A DNA stretch of 63,781 nucleotides from Vibrio salilacus (GCF_002811245.1 NZ_NIVQ01000018.1:1-63781), one strand, 5' to 3'; shown: positions 45,062 to 55,015, counted from the first letter of the stretch. The notes: a model not told the origin generated them from the sequence alone. Made by a program: numbers and translations.

Positions 45062-47932
45062 ATGAGAAAGCAACGCTATTCGCTTAGCATTCATATCATC
45101 AGTCTCTTTTTATGCCTGACAGCACTTGTTGGCACGATATTGATTGCTATTAGCTATCAACATGCTCAACAGCTTCTTACTGGCAGCGCGCAAGAGCTTA
45201 GCCGTGAAAATAGCCGTAAGCTTGAATCAACTTTCCAAGTTAAAACAGGGCCAGTCCTCACCACGCTCGACTTTATGGCGATGAATGAAGCGATAGAAGA
45301 TCACGCAACCCCAACTAAACACGCCAATTTCTGGAGTTCGTTAAAACTTATTTTTGACCGAAACCCAGGGGTGGTTGCTTTGTACTACGCCAATGACTCT
45401 GGTGATTTCACTCTCGCAAGAGCACTCAGAAACGAGGCAGACAAAGTACGTTTTAACGCCCCAAAAGACGCGAGTTTAATGATCAATACTACTAACATAG
45501 AAGGGCAAAATCGTTTTTTCTTTTTAGACGGTAATCTACACCATGTGGGATATACACAAAGCCAAGACAACAACTTTGATCCTCGTGTACGGCCGTGGTT
45601 TCAAAAAGCAAATGGTGATGGTCAAATTCGCTTAACCGACCCCTACTTTTTTTATTTCCTTAAAACCTCTGGAGTAACCTTGTCACGTCGCGCCGCCGAC
45701 GGAAACAGTGTGGTGGGCGCTGACTTCACATTAACGTCACTGTCCAAACAAGTCAGCGACATGGGCTATTCTGATAACACCCAACTGATCCTGTTTGATC
45801 ACAAATTTAACTCTCTCGCGCATCACAACACAGGTCATACAAATCCACTTGAATATGACAAAGTAAACTTAGACGACACCGTTTTCAGTTCTGTTATCAA
45901 CCGTATTTCAAGCCAAATTATTTACGAAACCCCTGAGTTTAACAATAAATTGTGGTCAGTGACGCTCACTCCCGTCCAACTGAACAGTTCGACGCGACTA
46001 TTACTCGCCGAAGCGACGCCACAGCAAGACTTACTCGCGCCGCTACTTTCACTGCGCGATAAACAGGTCACCGTCGCGCTCGCCATGCTTTCAGTGAGTT
46101 TTATTTTGGTCTGGCTTGTCGCCCAACGTTTAGCTCAACCGCTGCACGCGTTAATGGAACAAACCGGCAATATCGCGCGCTTTGATTTTAAGAAAACGCG
46201 TTACTCGCGCAGCATGATCACAGAGGTGGCTAATCTCACCAATTCAATCGAGTTAATGGAGCACACTCTGTACGACTTGTTACGACTATTGCGTGAAACG
46301 GCGAGTAATCAAGACTTTTCGGTACTGGCAAAAACCATTGCACATCAAAGCTTTCTGGTCACTCGTGGTGAGACCATTGTGTTGTATGTCAAAGAGGATA
46401 CCCAGGCAGATTTCAACTGCGCAGCCAATCACGCCATTATTCCTTTTAAGATAGATATCAATACTCTAGTTAATTCAATTGCTTGGGTAAAAACCGAATT
46501 GAATAAAGGCGAAATTGTCCATCTAAATCGAGATGATACCAACTTAGCTAAATTCCGTGAACAGCTTTATAACTCAGATATTTATCTATTCCCATTACAT
46601 AGCCGTGACAAGCAGCTGGTCGGCATACTCTTGCTTGGCTACGAACGTGCTATTACCCCAGAACAATCCGACAAACATGCTTTCCTTAAAGAGTTACTCA
46701 GCTTTGGTGAAATTGCCAAAGAGAACATCGATCGCATGGAGCAACAAAAAGAGATGCTCAATGCCTTTGTCGAGCTGATTGCTTCGGCAATTGATACTAA
46801 GTCGCCTTACACGGGCAGTCATTGTCAACGTGTCCCCGAGTTAACCAAAATGCTCGTCACTGCTGCCAATTCTGACGAAAGTTATTTCCCGTTTTTTTCG
46901 ATGTCAAAAGATCAATGGGAAGCACTACATCTTGCTTCGTGGTTACATGACTGTGGTAAAGTGACCACCCCTGAATATGTCATTGACAAGGCCACCAAAC
47001 TAGAAACGATCTATGACCGAATTCATGAAGTACGCATGCGTTTTGAATTATTAAAAGCGCAAGCCGAAACTGAATACTGGAAAGCAATTTCACAAGGAGG
47101 AGATCCTGACAAGCTTAAGCAAGAATTGGATATTAAACATCAACAACTTGACGATGATTTTGCTTTTATCGGTCAATGTAATCTCGGCGGCGAATCGATG
47201 AGCGATGAAGCGTTAGAAAGACTTGAGCGTATCAGCCAAGTAACTTGGACTCGCACACTAGACGACCAGATTGGCGTCTCTTGGATTGAACAACAGCGCG
47301 CTGGCAGTAAGGTCCCGCTTCCGACACAAGAAACACTATTGAGCGACAAAAAAGTTCATCAAATCGATTGGCCTGCAGTCAAAAACACACAAGATCCATG
47401 GCAAGAGGAGCTTGTCCTTAAACCCGGTCAGCTGAAATACAATCGAGGCGAGCTTTATAACTTGTCGATTTACCGTGGCACACTCAATGATGAAGAACGA
47501 TTTATCATCAATGACCACATTATTCAGACTATCACTATGCTCAAGCGCCTACCCTACCCACAGCATTTAAAAGAAGTGCCTGAGTATGCGGGCGGACACC
47601 ATGAACGCGTGGACGGCAAAGGTTACCCTAGAGGTTTAAACGAAGAACAGCTATCTATCCCTGCACGCGTCATGGCAATAGCCGATGTGTTCGAAGCACT
47701 AACATCAAGCGATAGACCGTACAAGAAAGCCAAAACGTTAGCAGCATCGATTGAGATCATGACAAAAATGGCAACCACAGGTCACATCGATGCTAAACTG
47801 TATCTGATTTTCTTAGAAAAAGAGATAGATCAGACCTATGCCAAACAATTTTTGTCTTTAGATCAAAAAGTTGAATTCGATCGAGCCGTCCATATCAAAC
47901 GCGTAAAAACGTTCTTAAGGGGCGATTTCTAG
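45062..47932 (+). CDS. Transmembrane HD-GYP phosphodiesterase with Cache sensor and an insertion
   Basis: A 956-residue receptor. TM1 (about 9-29) and TM2 (about 338-357) bracket a periplasmic dCache-like sensor (VRPWFQKANGDG, RLTDPYFFYFL). A HAMP linker (about 358-410) and a GAF-like domain (about 430-570) follow. The HD-GYP domain has GSHCQRVPEL, HDCGK (His629-Asp630) and HHERVDGKGYP (846-856), then VMAIADVFEALTSSDRPYK. All c-di-GMP phosphodiesterase residues are present, but 217 residues separate HD from HHE rather than about 60-65. It probably lowers c-di-GMP in response to a periplasmic ligand. Monocistronic. Confidence 0.9.
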   Translation: MRKQRYSLSIHIISLFLCLTALVGTILIAISYQHAQQLLTGSAQELSRENSRKLESTFQVKTGPVLTTLDFMAMNEAIEDHATPTKHANFWSSLKLIFDRNPGVVALYYANDSGDFTLARALRNEADKVRFNAPKDASLMINTTNIEGQNRFFFLDGNLHHVGYTQSQDNNFDPRVRPWFQKANGDGQIRLTDPYFFYFLKTSGVTLSRRAADGNSVVGADFTLTSLSKQVSDMGYSDNTQLILFDHKFNSLAHHNTGHTNPLEYDKVNLDDTVFSSVINRISSQIIYETPEFNNKLWSVTLTPVQLNSSTRLLLAEATPQQDLLAPLLSLRDKQVTVALAMLSVSFILVWLVAQRLAQPLHALMEQTGNIARFDFKKTRYSRSMITEVANLTNSIELMEHTLYDLLRLLRETASNQDFSVLAKTIAHQSFLVTRGETIVLYVKEDTQADFNCAANHAIIPFKIDINTLVNSIAWVKTELNKGEIVHLNRDDTNLAKFREQLYNSDIYLFPLHSRDKQLVGILLLGYERAITPEQSDKHAFLKELLSFGEIAKENIDRMEQQKEMLNAFVELIASAIDTKSPYTGSHCQRVPELTKMLVTAANSDESYFPFFSMSKDQWEALHLASWLHDCGKVTTPEYVIDKATKLETIYDRIHEVRMRFELLKAQAETEYWKAISQGGDPDKLKQELDIKHQQLDDDFAFIGQCNLGGESMSDEALERLERISQVTWTRTLDDQIGVSWIEQQRAGSKVPLPTQETLLSDKKVHQIDWPAVKNTQDPWQEELVLKPGQLKYNRGELYNLSIYRGTLNDEERFIINDHIIQTITMLKRLPYPQHLKEVPEYAGGHHERVDGKGYPRGLNEEQLSIPARVMAIADVFEALTSSDRPYKKAKTLAASIEIMTKMATTGHIDAKLYLIFLEKEIDQTYAKQFLSLDQKVEFDRAVHIKRVKTFLRGDF

Positions 47933-48292
47933 CCACTAACGGCTTCATACTGTTAGAGTAAAAACTTTATTTCCTAGATTTTAGCTAGTGTCTATCTAAA
48001 CTCTAAATATCAATATCTTAGCTTAACTTCTAGTCATTATTTAATCGATTGCCCTCCCAAAGGTTGATGTATGTCAAAGAGTCATAGACAATACGCTGCC
48101 AACTGAACTTTCAGCTCTGATTTTTTCACTCCTTTTTAGTGATGCATCGAGATTTGGCGTATTTATTCTGTTTTACCTATTGGATTGATAGGTAATGCCG
48201 ATTTTATACTTTTAGGTGTCGTTGATAGGGTTGGCTATCTATTTCATGCCAGCCAATGAGGCACATGACACTACCTCGTTTTTAAGGGAAAG
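47933..48292 (+). promoter_or_regulatory. 360-bp gap upstream of zwf with a palindrome
   Basis: No gene is visible. The clearest signal is TTACCTAT-TGGATTG-ATAGGTAA (48173-48195), a perfect 8-bp dyad about 100 bp before zwf, which looks like an operator. A weak dyad CTAAC...GTTAG just after the HD-GYP stop may serve as its terminator. The zwf promoter must lie in this gap. Confidence 0.45.
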
Positions 48293-49798
48293 ATGATGGT
48301 AATACCAGAAAACAGCAGCATCGTTATTTTTGGCGCTTCGGGAGACTTAACGTATCGTAAGTTGATCCCCGCTCTATATCACCTTTACTCAAATAAACAG
48401 CTGCCTGAAAACTTTGCCATTCTTGGTGTAAGTCGTACAGAATACAGCGATGAGTCTTACCGCGAAAAGCTCAAGCGATCGCTGCTAGAAATGGAAAAAA
48501 CCGAACCAACCACGCTCGATGCTTTTATCAACCATCTTCACTACCAAGCCATCAACACTTCGGACAGTGCCGACTATTCAAAACTGACCGACCGACTCGA
48601 CCAGCTCGCTGAGCAGTACCAATTTGAACAACGTAATACGCTGTTCTATCTCGCGACACCACCAAGCTTGTACAGCGTCATTCCATCTAGCCTCGCCGCG
48701 CACGGTCTTAACTGCGAAGACGATGGTTGGAAACGTCTGATCATCGAAAAGCCATTTGGTTACGATCTTAGATCAGCACAAACGCTCGATAAAGAGATTC
48801 ACGAACACTTCAACGAACACCAAATCTACCGTATCGACCACTATTTAGGTAAAGAGACCGTTCAAAATCTGCTTGTCTTCCGTTTTTCTAACGCGATGTT
48901 CGAGCCACTATGGAACCGTAACTATATCGAATACGTTGAAATCACGGGAGCGGAATTCCTTGGCGTTGAAGAGCGCGGTGGTTACTACGACGGCTCTGGC
49001 GCGGTGCGCGATATGTTCCAAAATCACCTATTACAAGTATTAGCCATGGTCGGTATGGAGCCACCAGCACAAATCAACGCAGACTCAATGCGCGACGAAG
49101 TGGTCAAAGTATTGCAATGTCTTAAGCCTCTTGAGGAAGACGATCTGCGTAACAATCTTGTTCTTGGTCAATACACCGAATCAGACGTGCGCGGCGAGTT
49201 TTTACCAAGCTATCGTGATGAGGCAGGCGTGGCGACTGACTCACGAACCGAGACCTATGTCGGCCTTAAAGCGTACATCAATAACTGGCGCTGGAATGGC
49301 GTGCCCTTTTATGTCCGCAGTGGCAAACGACTGCCGACTCGCGTCACTGAAGTGGTTCTCCATTTCAAACAAACACCGCATCCAGTATTTGGTCAAAACG
49401 CACCAGAGAACAAGTTGATCATTCGTATTCAGCCCGATGAAGGCATTCAAATGAGCTTTGGCTTGAAAGAGCCAGGGGCTGGTTTTAATGCAAAAGAAGT
49501 AAAAATGAACTTCCACTATGCTTCTTTGCAAGAGACCCAGATGTTGACCGCGTACGAGCGCTTATTACTCGATGCGCTTAATGGTGATGCGACACTGTTT
49601 GCACGTAGTGACGCAGTAGAAGCCTGCTGGCAATACGTCCAACCTATTCTCGACTTCAAGCAGGACCCACAAGCCCTGTTTGGTTACGCCTGTGGCACAT
49701 GGGGACCAAAAGAGTCAGACGACCTACTTCAACGCGATCATCGTGCGTGGCGTTTCCCATGCAAGAACCTAACTGACACGGACTACTGTGAATTATGA
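48293..49798 (+). CDS. zwf: Glucose-6-phosphate 1-dehydrogenase
   Basis: A 501-residue enzyme. The NADP motif is [28 protein letters not shown] holds the catalytic substrate-binding block; [12 protein letters not shown] and [15 protein letters not shown] are also standard. It oxidises glucose 6-phosphate to 6-phosphogluconolactone with NADP+, the entry to the pentose phosphate pathway. The AAGGGAAAG site precedes two adjacent ATG codons; the first is used. Its stop overlaps the pgl start by four bases (ATGA). Confidence 0.97.
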   Translation: MMVIPENSSIVIFGASGDLTYRKLIPALYHLYSNKQLPENFAILGVSRTEYSDESYREKLKRSLLEMEKTEPTTLDAFINHLHYQAINTSDSADYSKLTDRLDQLAEQYQFEQRNTLFYLATPPSLYSVIPSSLAAHGLNCEDDGWKRLIIEKPFGYDLRSAQTLDKEIHEHFNEHQIYRIDHYLGKETVQNLLVFRFSNAMFEPLWNRNYIEYVEITGAEFLGVEERGGYYDGSGAVRDMFQNHLLQVLAMVGMEPPAQINADSMRDEVVKVLQCLKPLEEDDLRNNLVLGQYTESDVRGEFLPSYRDEAGVATDSRTETYVGLKAYINNWRWNGVPFYVRSGKRLPTRVTEVVLHFKQTPHPVFGQNAPENKLIIRIQPDEGIQMSFGLKEPGAGFNAKEVKMNFHYASLQETQMLTAYERLLLDALNGDATLFARSDAVEACWQYVQPILDFKQDPQALFGYACGTWGPKESDDLLQRDHRAWRFPCKNLTDTDYCEL

Positions 49799-50511
49799 TT
49801 AACCACAAGATTTTTCAAACCGCTCAACACGTTGTCGAAAGCTTAGCCAATGACATGCAAGCGTTGAGTGAAATTGGTCGCCCTGTACACATCTCACTAT
49901 CTGGTGGCAGCACGCCCAAAATGCTATTTAAGCTTTTAGCACAAGCGCCTTACGCTGAAGACATTCAATGGCATAACCTTCATTTTTGGTGGGGCGATGA
50001 GCGCTGCGTGGCACCTGATGATGCACAAAGCAACTATGGCGAAGCCAACACGCTACTGTTCAGCCAAGTAAATATCCCAGCTGCGAACATCCATCGCATC
50101 CTTGGAGAGAACGACCCTGAGGGCGAAGTTGAGCGCTTTGCACAAGAAATGCTTGACATTATCCCGTGTGAAAACGGTACACCAGTATTTGACTGGATTT
50201 TGCTTGGCGTTGGTGCGGATGGTCATACCGCATCGCTGTTCCCAGGGCAAACCAACTATCAAGATGAAAACCTTTCGTTATTGGCCACTCACCCAGAGTC
50301 AGGCCAAATCCGCGTATCAAAAACAGCCAAAGTACTTGAAGCGGCCAAGCGTATTAGCTATCTAGTCCTTGGTGCGGGCAAAGTTGACATCGTACACGAA
50401 ATTCATACCACCCCAGCAAGTGAGCTGCCTTATCCTGCAGCAAAAATCCAGTCTAAAACTGGTGAGACGGAGTGGTACTTAGATTCAGACGCAGCAGCAA
50501 AAATCGCGTAA
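49795..50511 (+). CDS. pgl: 6-phosphogluconolactonase
   Basis: A 238-residue enzyme of the GlcN6P isomerase-like fold. [32 protein letters not shown] and [16 protein letters not shown] are the family blocks, including the catalytic Asp/His region. It hydrolyses 6-phosphogluconolactone to 6-phosphogluconate. Overlaps zwf by four bases and precedes gnd by 33 bp, forming the oxidative pentose phosphate operon. Confidence 0.96.
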   Translation: MINHKIFQTAQHVVESLANDMQALSEIGRPVHISLSGGSTPKMLFKLLAQAPYAEDIQWHNLHFWWGDERCVAPDDAQSNYGEANTLLFSQVNIPAANIHRILGENDPEGEVERFAQEMLDIIPCENGTPVFDWILLGVGADGHTASLFPGQTNYQDENLSLLATHPESGQIRVSKTAKVLEAAKRISYLVLGAGKVDIVHEIHTTPASELPYPAAKIQSKTGETEWYLDSDAAAKIA

Positions 50512-50544
50512 TGCGCGTCAAAATAGATCAATTGGAGAGAAAAA

Positions 50545-51993
50545 ATGAAAGGTGATATCGGTGTAATTGGCCTAGCCGTAATGGGTCAAAACCTTATCTT
50601 AAACATGAACGATCACGGCTTCAAAGTGGTTGCTCATAACCGTACTGCAGCCAAAGTAGACGAGTTTATTCAAGGCCCAGCAAAAGGCACAAACATTGTT
50701 GGTGCCTACTCGCTAGAAGAGCTCGTAGAGAAACTAGAAACACCGCGTAAAATCATGCTTATGGTTCGCGCTGGTGATGTCGTTGATAAATTTATCGAGT
50801 CACTTGTTCCACTTCTAGACAAAGGTGACATCATCATCGACGGTGGTAATACTAACTATCCAGACACTAACCGTCGTGTTGCTGCACTGCGTGAAAAAGG
50901 CATTCACTTTATCGGCACTGGTGTCTCTGGTGGTGAAGAAGGTGCACGTTTTGGCCCTTCAATCATGCCTGGCGGTTCTCCTGAAGCTTGGCAAGCGGTC
51001 AAACCTATTTTCCAAGGTATTTCTGCAAAAACAGAGGCTGGCGAGCCTTGCTGTGACTGGGTTGGTAACGATGGTGCTGGCCACTTCGTTAAGATGGTTC
51101 ACAACGGTATCGAATACGGCGACATGCAGCTCATCACTGAAGCTTACCAGTTCATGAAAGATGGTCTAGGTATGTCTGCAGACGAGATGCAAGCTGTATT
51201 TGCTGAATGGAACAAAACTGAACTAGACAGCTACCTAGTAGAAATCACCGCTGATATCCTTGGCTACAAAGATGAAGATGGTGAGCCACTAGTTGAGAAG
51301 ATTCTCGACACTGCTGGCCAAAAAGGTACTGGTAAATGGACAGGTATCAACGCACTAGACTTAGGTATTCCATTGACGCTTATCTCTGAGTCAGTATTCT
51401 CTCGTTGTCTGTCAGCTCTAAAAGATCAGCGTGTTGCAGCTGAATCTCTATTCGGTAAGACAATCACGCCGGTTGAAGGTGATAAGCAAGAGTGGGTTGA
51501 CGCACTACGTCAGGCTCTTCTCGCATCGAAAATTATCTCTTACGCTCAAGGCTTCATGCTAATGCGTGAAGCGTCAAATGAAAATGGCTGGGATCTCAAC
51601 TATGGCAACGTAGCGCTTATGTGGCGTGGTGGTTGTATTATCCGCTCGGCGTTCCTAAGCAACATCCGTGATGCGTATGAAGCGAACCCAGACATTGCAT
51701 TCCTAGGCTCAGATGACTACTTCAAAGGCATTTTAAAGAACAGCCTAAGCGCATGGCGTAAAGTAGCGGCTAAGTCGCTAGAAGCGGGAATCCCAATGCC
51801 TTGTACTATCTCTGCGCTTTCGTTCTTAGACGGTTACACAACAGCGCGTCTGCCAGCGAACTTACTGCAAGCTCAACGCGACTACTTTGGTGCCCACACC
51901 TACGAGCGCATTGACCGTGAACGTGGTGAATTCTTCCACACTAACTGGACAGGTACTGGCGGTAATACCGCATCTACGACTTACGACGTATAA
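50545..51993 (+). CDS. gnd: 6-phosphogluconate dehydrogenase (decarboxylating)
   Basis: A 482-residue NADP-dependent enzyme. IGVIGLAVMGQNLILN is the nucleotide site (Ala in place of the usual Gly-Leu-Gly third Gly), IIDGGNTNYPDT and GVSGGEEGARFGPSIMPGG bind substrate, and VKMVHNGIEYGDMQLI has the catalytic Lys and Asn. It makes ribulose 5-phosphate, CO2 and NADPH. Last gene of zwf-pgl-gnd. A strong terminator follows about 60 bp after the stop. Confidence 0.97.
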   Translation: MKGDIGVIGLAVMGQNLILNMNDHGFKVVAHNRTAAKVDEFIQGPAKGTNIVGAYSLEELVEKLETPRKIMLMVRAGDVVDKFIESLVPLLDKGDIIIDGGNTNYPDTNRRVAALREKGIHFIGTGVSGGEEGARFGPSIMPGGSPEAWQAVKPIFQGISAKTEAGEPCCDWVGNDGAGHFVKMVHNGIEYGDMQLITEAYQFMKDGLGMSADEMQAVFAEWNKTELDSYLVEITADILGYKDEDGEPLVEKILDTAGQKGTGKWTGINALDLGIPLTLISESVFSRCLSALKDQRVAAESLFGKTITPVEGDKQEWVDALRQALLASKIISYAQGFMLMREASNENGWDLNYGNVALMWRGGCIIRSAFLSNIRDAYEANPDIAFLGSDDYFKGILKNSLSAWRKVAAKSLEAGIPMPCTISALSFLDGYTTARLPANLLQAQRDYFGAHTYERIDRERGEFFHTNWTGTGGNTASTTYDV

Positions 51994-52056
51994 TAAAAAG
52001 GATGAGTTTTATCTTTATTCATACCTAAGACTCATACTATAATTATTTCTTCATGG

Positions 52057-52090
52057 AGGATGTTAACCTAGTTAACATCCTCTATTTTTT
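52057..52090 (+). terminator. Strong terminator after gnd
   Basis: GAGGATGTTAAC / GTTAACATCCTC, a 12-bp perfect stem with a 3-nt loop, followed by TATTTTTT. Confidence 0.93.
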
Positions 52091-52112
52091 GAAACCTACA
52101 ACAAGGAGTTTT

Positions 52113-52159
52113 ACATCTTAACGATGTAGACCATGGTGATAAACTTAACCTGGAAGGTT
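52113..52159 (+). promoter_or_regulatory. Structured leader before the 45-codon ORF
   Basis: Two hairpins can form: TACATC-TTAAC-GATGTA (52113-52129) and AACCT-GG-AAGGTT (52147-52159). They lie between the gnd terminator and the ATG at 52185. The leader is also rich in short complementary runs (ACCATGGTGA, GGTTACCA). No promoter could be assigned with confidence. Confidence 0.35.
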
Positions 52160-52184
52160 ACCACTCTTAATTGAGGTTCTTAAT

Positions 52185-52322
52185 ATGACTATTAATAAAT
52201 ACTTTGTCTTTGCTCCACAAGCAGAGAAATCTCAGCGTGCAAACGACAATGAGCAATTGTCAGAAAAGGAAACTCAACGTCAGGCTTTAGTAAAACAGGC
52301 GCAGCAACAAGGCGGCTTATAG
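52185..52322 (+). CDS. Candidate 45-residue small protein
   Basis: A short open frame with GAGG 8 nt before the ATG. The product starts MTINKYFVFAPQAEKSQ and continues as a charged, Gln-rich helix ending QQQGGL. There is no hydrophobic segment and no recognised family. It lies between the gnd terminator and a second strong terminator, with a structured leader, which supports its being a separate transcription unit. The length is too short for composition tests, so coding remains unproven. Confidence 0.55.
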   Translation: MTINKYFVFAPQAEKSQRANDNEQLSEKETQRQALVKQAQQQGGL

Positions 52323-52336
52323 GCTAGGTTTCAAGG

Positions 52337-52370
52337 AAAAGGAGTCCACGGTGGACTCCTTTTTATTTTT
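52337..52370 (+). terminator. Strong terminator after the small ORF
   Basis: AAAAGGAGTCCAC / GTGGACTCCTTTT with flanking A and T tracts; the T-rich run extends to 52370. It closes a roughly 270-bp unit beginning after the gnd terminator. Confidence 0.92.
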
Positions 52371-52465
52371 ATAATTTAAATTCAGACACTTGCAGATTTA
52401 ACACTTGACTCTTATTCTCAGAGTCGCTTGCAATACATTATCAATAGCTGTCGCTACAATTACGC

Positions 52466-52561
52466 CTAGCCAATCCCTATAGCCTTTAGTTTACGGTAGA
52501 TGGTGTTGCGGCTAATCCCAAGAACACGTGACATTTTGCCTTTGTCTGCTTGGCGAACTCG
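52466..52561 (-). pseudogene. C-terminal HTH remnant of a sigma-54-type (Fis-like) regulator
   Basis: The last 30 codons of a minus-strand frame read GKMSRVLGISRNTIYRKLKAIGI, the Fis-type recognition helix found at the C-terminus of NtrC-family activators. The AAA+ and sensor domains are absent: upstream, the frame runs into the 3' end of the sulfite/TSUP permease gene in a different frame. It is therefore best read as a gene remnant. It lies in the 330-bp gap 52323-52653, which otherwise holds only a small dyad (GACTC...GAGTC near 52410-52430). Confidence 0.75.
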
Positions 52562-52653
52562 GCCTAGATAGCCTTTCGTATTGGCTCCAGAAAACGTTCC
52601 CCGAGCATAACGTGAACAATACCACTTACCGATAAGCGAACGATAAAATACGT

Positions 52654-53418
52654 TTACCAATATACATCCGCGAAAAAATACAACGTCATGGCGATGCTTG
52701 ATAATGCCACAAAACCTTTCACATATTTTTGATCGACTTTTCTTGAGACTCGCGCCGCCACGTAACCACCTAACAGTGACCCCATCATTACCGCAAAACC
52801 TTTTTGCCAATCAATCACCCCATCCACCATGAACACCACAATCGCGATCACAGAGACACACGATGAAACCAGTAATTTTAACCCGTTCATTTGATTGATG
52901 TTGGTGTAGCCTGCTAAAACAAGGTAGCTCAGTACAATCACTCCTAGGCCAGCATTAAAAAAGCCGCCATAAGCCGAGACCAGTAATAACAACAAACTGA
53001 TTGAGACCGTTGACCATATCGGATCAAGAGAGACGCGTTGTGCCCCTTTTGCAAGCCAAGCACTTAAATGATTTCCGAACAAAAATAGTAAGGTGGCAAA
53101 AAGAAGCAACCAAGGAATAGCAATTAAAAACTGCTGCTCTGAGACATTGAGCAGTAAATACGCACCAAGTGCGCCACCCAATAAGCTGATCAAAATTATT
53201 GAAGGTAATCGCTGCGCCGAATGCGCAATGTCTTGGCGAAAACCATAAGCACCACTAATATAACCGGCACAAACGGCGAAGGTGTTGGTTGCGTTCGCAG
53301 CAACCGCAGGTAAACCAAAAAACATCAGTGCGGGAAAGGTAATAAAGCTACCGCCACCGGCAATACTATTTAAAATACCACCTACCACGCCCGCTGCAAA
53401 AAGTAGAATCCATTCCAT
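52654..53418 (-). CDS. TSUP-family (TauE/SafE) membrane permease
   Basis: A 254-residue membrane protein with about eight hydrophobic segments in two repeats. GVVGGILNSIAGGGSFITFPALMF and the second-half counterpart YGGFFNAGLGVIVLSYLVL are the TauE/SafE repeat motifs. The family moves organic or inorganic sulfonates and related anions; the substrate here is unknown. ATG 53418 is chosen over the TTG six bases upstream. The gene ends just before the sigma-54 regulator remnant. Confidence 0.88.
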   Translation of the reverse strand: MEWILLFAAGVVGGILNSIAGGGSFITFPALMFFGLPAVAANATNTFAVCAGYISGAYGFRQDIAHSAQRLPSIILISLLGGALGAYLLLNVSEQQFLIAIPWLLLFATLLFLFGNHLSAWLAKGAQRVSLDPIWSTVSISLLLLLVSAYGGFFNAGLGVIVLSYLVLAGYTNINQMNGLKLLVSSCVSVIAIVVFMVDGVIDWQKGFAVMMGSLLGGYVAARVSRKVDQKYVKGFVALSSIAMTLYFFADVYW

Positions 53419-53504
53419 ATGCAAATTTCGTTATTTTCAAGATGATATACATTAACGTGCGGTGTTAGAAGAAAAAACCACCGATGGCTAAAACTGTGCT
53501 CATC

Positions 53505-54335
53505 CTACTGAATATCCAAAGCCAACTCTTTCCAATCTTCTAGCTCATCCCGAAAATGCAGCGTCTGTTTTAACGACATAGTATTAATAATTTGTGTTAA
53601 GTAAGTTCTTGCAACCCCGCGGTTATACTCAATTTTCCCTGCAAGTTGAGGCGAATAAAGGTTATCTGGATTAAACATAAGATCCTGAAAATCGGGTTTA
53701 AATAATGCTTCGTTAAGCCTCTCTCCCAGCATTGCATTGATTTCAATACGCATCTTAGTTTGATGGGTCACCCAATCGCGCGAAGTAATCTGCAACTCAT
53801 TGGCCCAACGGGTGAGAAGTTGCTGCTGCTCTTTGGTTAAGGCGCCCAACCAATTCTCAAGATTGTTCTCAATTCGCTGGCGATAACGCTGCTTGATTTC
53901 TTCATCAGTAAGTGATTGGTATTTCTTTTTGTATTTAGTATGACGTACACGTAGATTATCCATAAATTCATTGACTTGATCGTCAGACAACTGTGTCGTA
54001 ATTTGATATAGGTCTGGAGCAACTCGTGCGACTAGTCGTTGCGAATGGGCACGTATTTGTTGTTCGTGAACCCGCATGTCATCAATAGTAAATTGACTTG
54101 GTTCAATCACGATAAGTTGATCAAGTTGCTCAATATAATTAGGAATTTCTTCCTTTCGATGCCACTCACTCAGTTGCGAGATTTTATCACTGACAAAGTC
54201 TTCTTGCTGTTCATCAAGTTCAACGTAATCGTCAACAAACTCAAGCACCAACCAATCGATGTGGTTGTATACGAACTTTGAGCTACAACCAAATAAACTC
54301 AAACTTATCACTATCAATACTATTAGTTTTCTCAT
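53505..54335 (-). CDS. DUF6279 family lipoprotein
   Basis: A 276-residue lipoprotein (signal MRKLIVLIVISLSLFGC, lipobox LFGC). The start at 54335 has AGGGAT upstream and puts the signal at the N-terminus; the longer frame adds seven residues. The mature protein is all-helical and strongly charged. NHIDWLVLEFVDDYVELDEQQ and KIEYNRGVARTYL match DUF6279 as I know it. Function unknown; the outer membrane is the likely site, as no Asp follows the lipid Cys. Monocistronic. Confidence 0.8.
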   Translation of the reverse strand: MRKLIVLIVISLSLFGCSSKFVYNHIDWLVLEFVDDYVELDEQQEDFVSDKISQLSEWHRKEEIPNYIEQLDQLIVIEPSQFTIDDMRVHEQQIRAHSQRLVARVAPDLYQITTQLSDDQVNEFMDNLRVRHTKYKKKYQSLTDEEIKQRYRQRIENNLENWLGALTKEQQQLLTRWANELQITSRDWVTHQTKMRIEINAMLGERLNEALFKPDFQDLMFNPDNLYSPQLAGKIEYNRGVARTYLTQIINTMSLKQTLHFRDELEDWKELALDIQ

Positions 54336-54650
54336 GCTTATCCCTGCAAAAGCCATTCACCGCGTTGGGTCACTCTATTTATTATTCAGTTTAGTCATTC
54401 CGCTCTTTTCGATGATGCCATCGTTATCAAATTGAATCTATGCGTGACGGGTTATGTACGTAGCTCTACCTATTTTGACTCAAAAACAACCCAAGCGACC
54501 AATTATTAACCGCCAAATCACTATGTCAGTAAAGAGTGAGTATCGTAAACAAACGTTACCACAAACCGTAATTTTTCTTTACACAGCAGTGACAGTCTTA
54601 TTTCGCTGCACAGTAAGCTTGTACCTGAGACCTCATTAGGAGACACAACG
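54336..54650 (+). other. 315-bp gap upstream of the DUF3316 gene
   Basis: A 61-codon frame here (54454-54639) has no ribosome site or recognisable content and is not called. A GTAAAC-AAAC-GTTAC dyad near 54545-54560 could be a response-regulator site. The DUF3316 promoter must lie here. Confidence 0.35.
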
Positions 54651-54995
54651 ATGAAAAAATTGATTCTTTTTGTCACATTGGTGATCAGTGCTTCTGTATT
54701 CGCTGCCGATCAAACTGTCATTAGCCATACCACGCTAACAACTGACGCATACGCAACCAAACAACAAGCCTATGATGCTGCGTTTGATCTAATGGACGAA
54801 ATGAAAGCGATGGATAGCGCTAAACTGAAATTTGTACTCCCAATACATGAAAACAATGTTATCTACCCAAGTATCAAAGTAAATGACATGTTGGTACAAG
54901 TTGAAGAGTATGCCAAAGCTCCCGGGCAGTTTGAGTACAAAGCAAAGCTTGGTGTTGACTATCAGTACTCCTACCGCGAAAACCGTCGAAGCTAA
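54651..54995 (+). CDS. DUF3316 family periplasmic protein
   Basis: A 114-residue secreted protein with a clean signal peptide (residues 1-18, cleaved after VFA). The mature part begins ADQTVISHTTLTTDAYATKQQAYDAAFDLMDEM and ends in a Tyr/Arg-rich strand (VDYQYSYRENRRS). This matches the Vibrio DUF3316 family, related in style to small BhsA-like stress proteins. Function unknown. AGGAGACACAACG precedes the ATG. A terminator follows. Confidence 0.8.
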   Translation: MKKLILFVTLVISASVFAADQTVISHTTLTTDAYATKQQAYDAAFDLMDEMKAMDSAKLKFVLPIHENNVIYPSIKVNDMLVQVEEYAKAPGQFEYKAKLGVDYQYSYRENRRS

Positions 54996-55015
54996 TCTTG
55001 TTAGTGCAAACAATC

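Noticed and set aside
54454..54639. 61-codon ORF before the DUF3316 gene
   Set aside because: No ribosome site, odd composition, and it occupies the space needed for the DUF3316 promoter.
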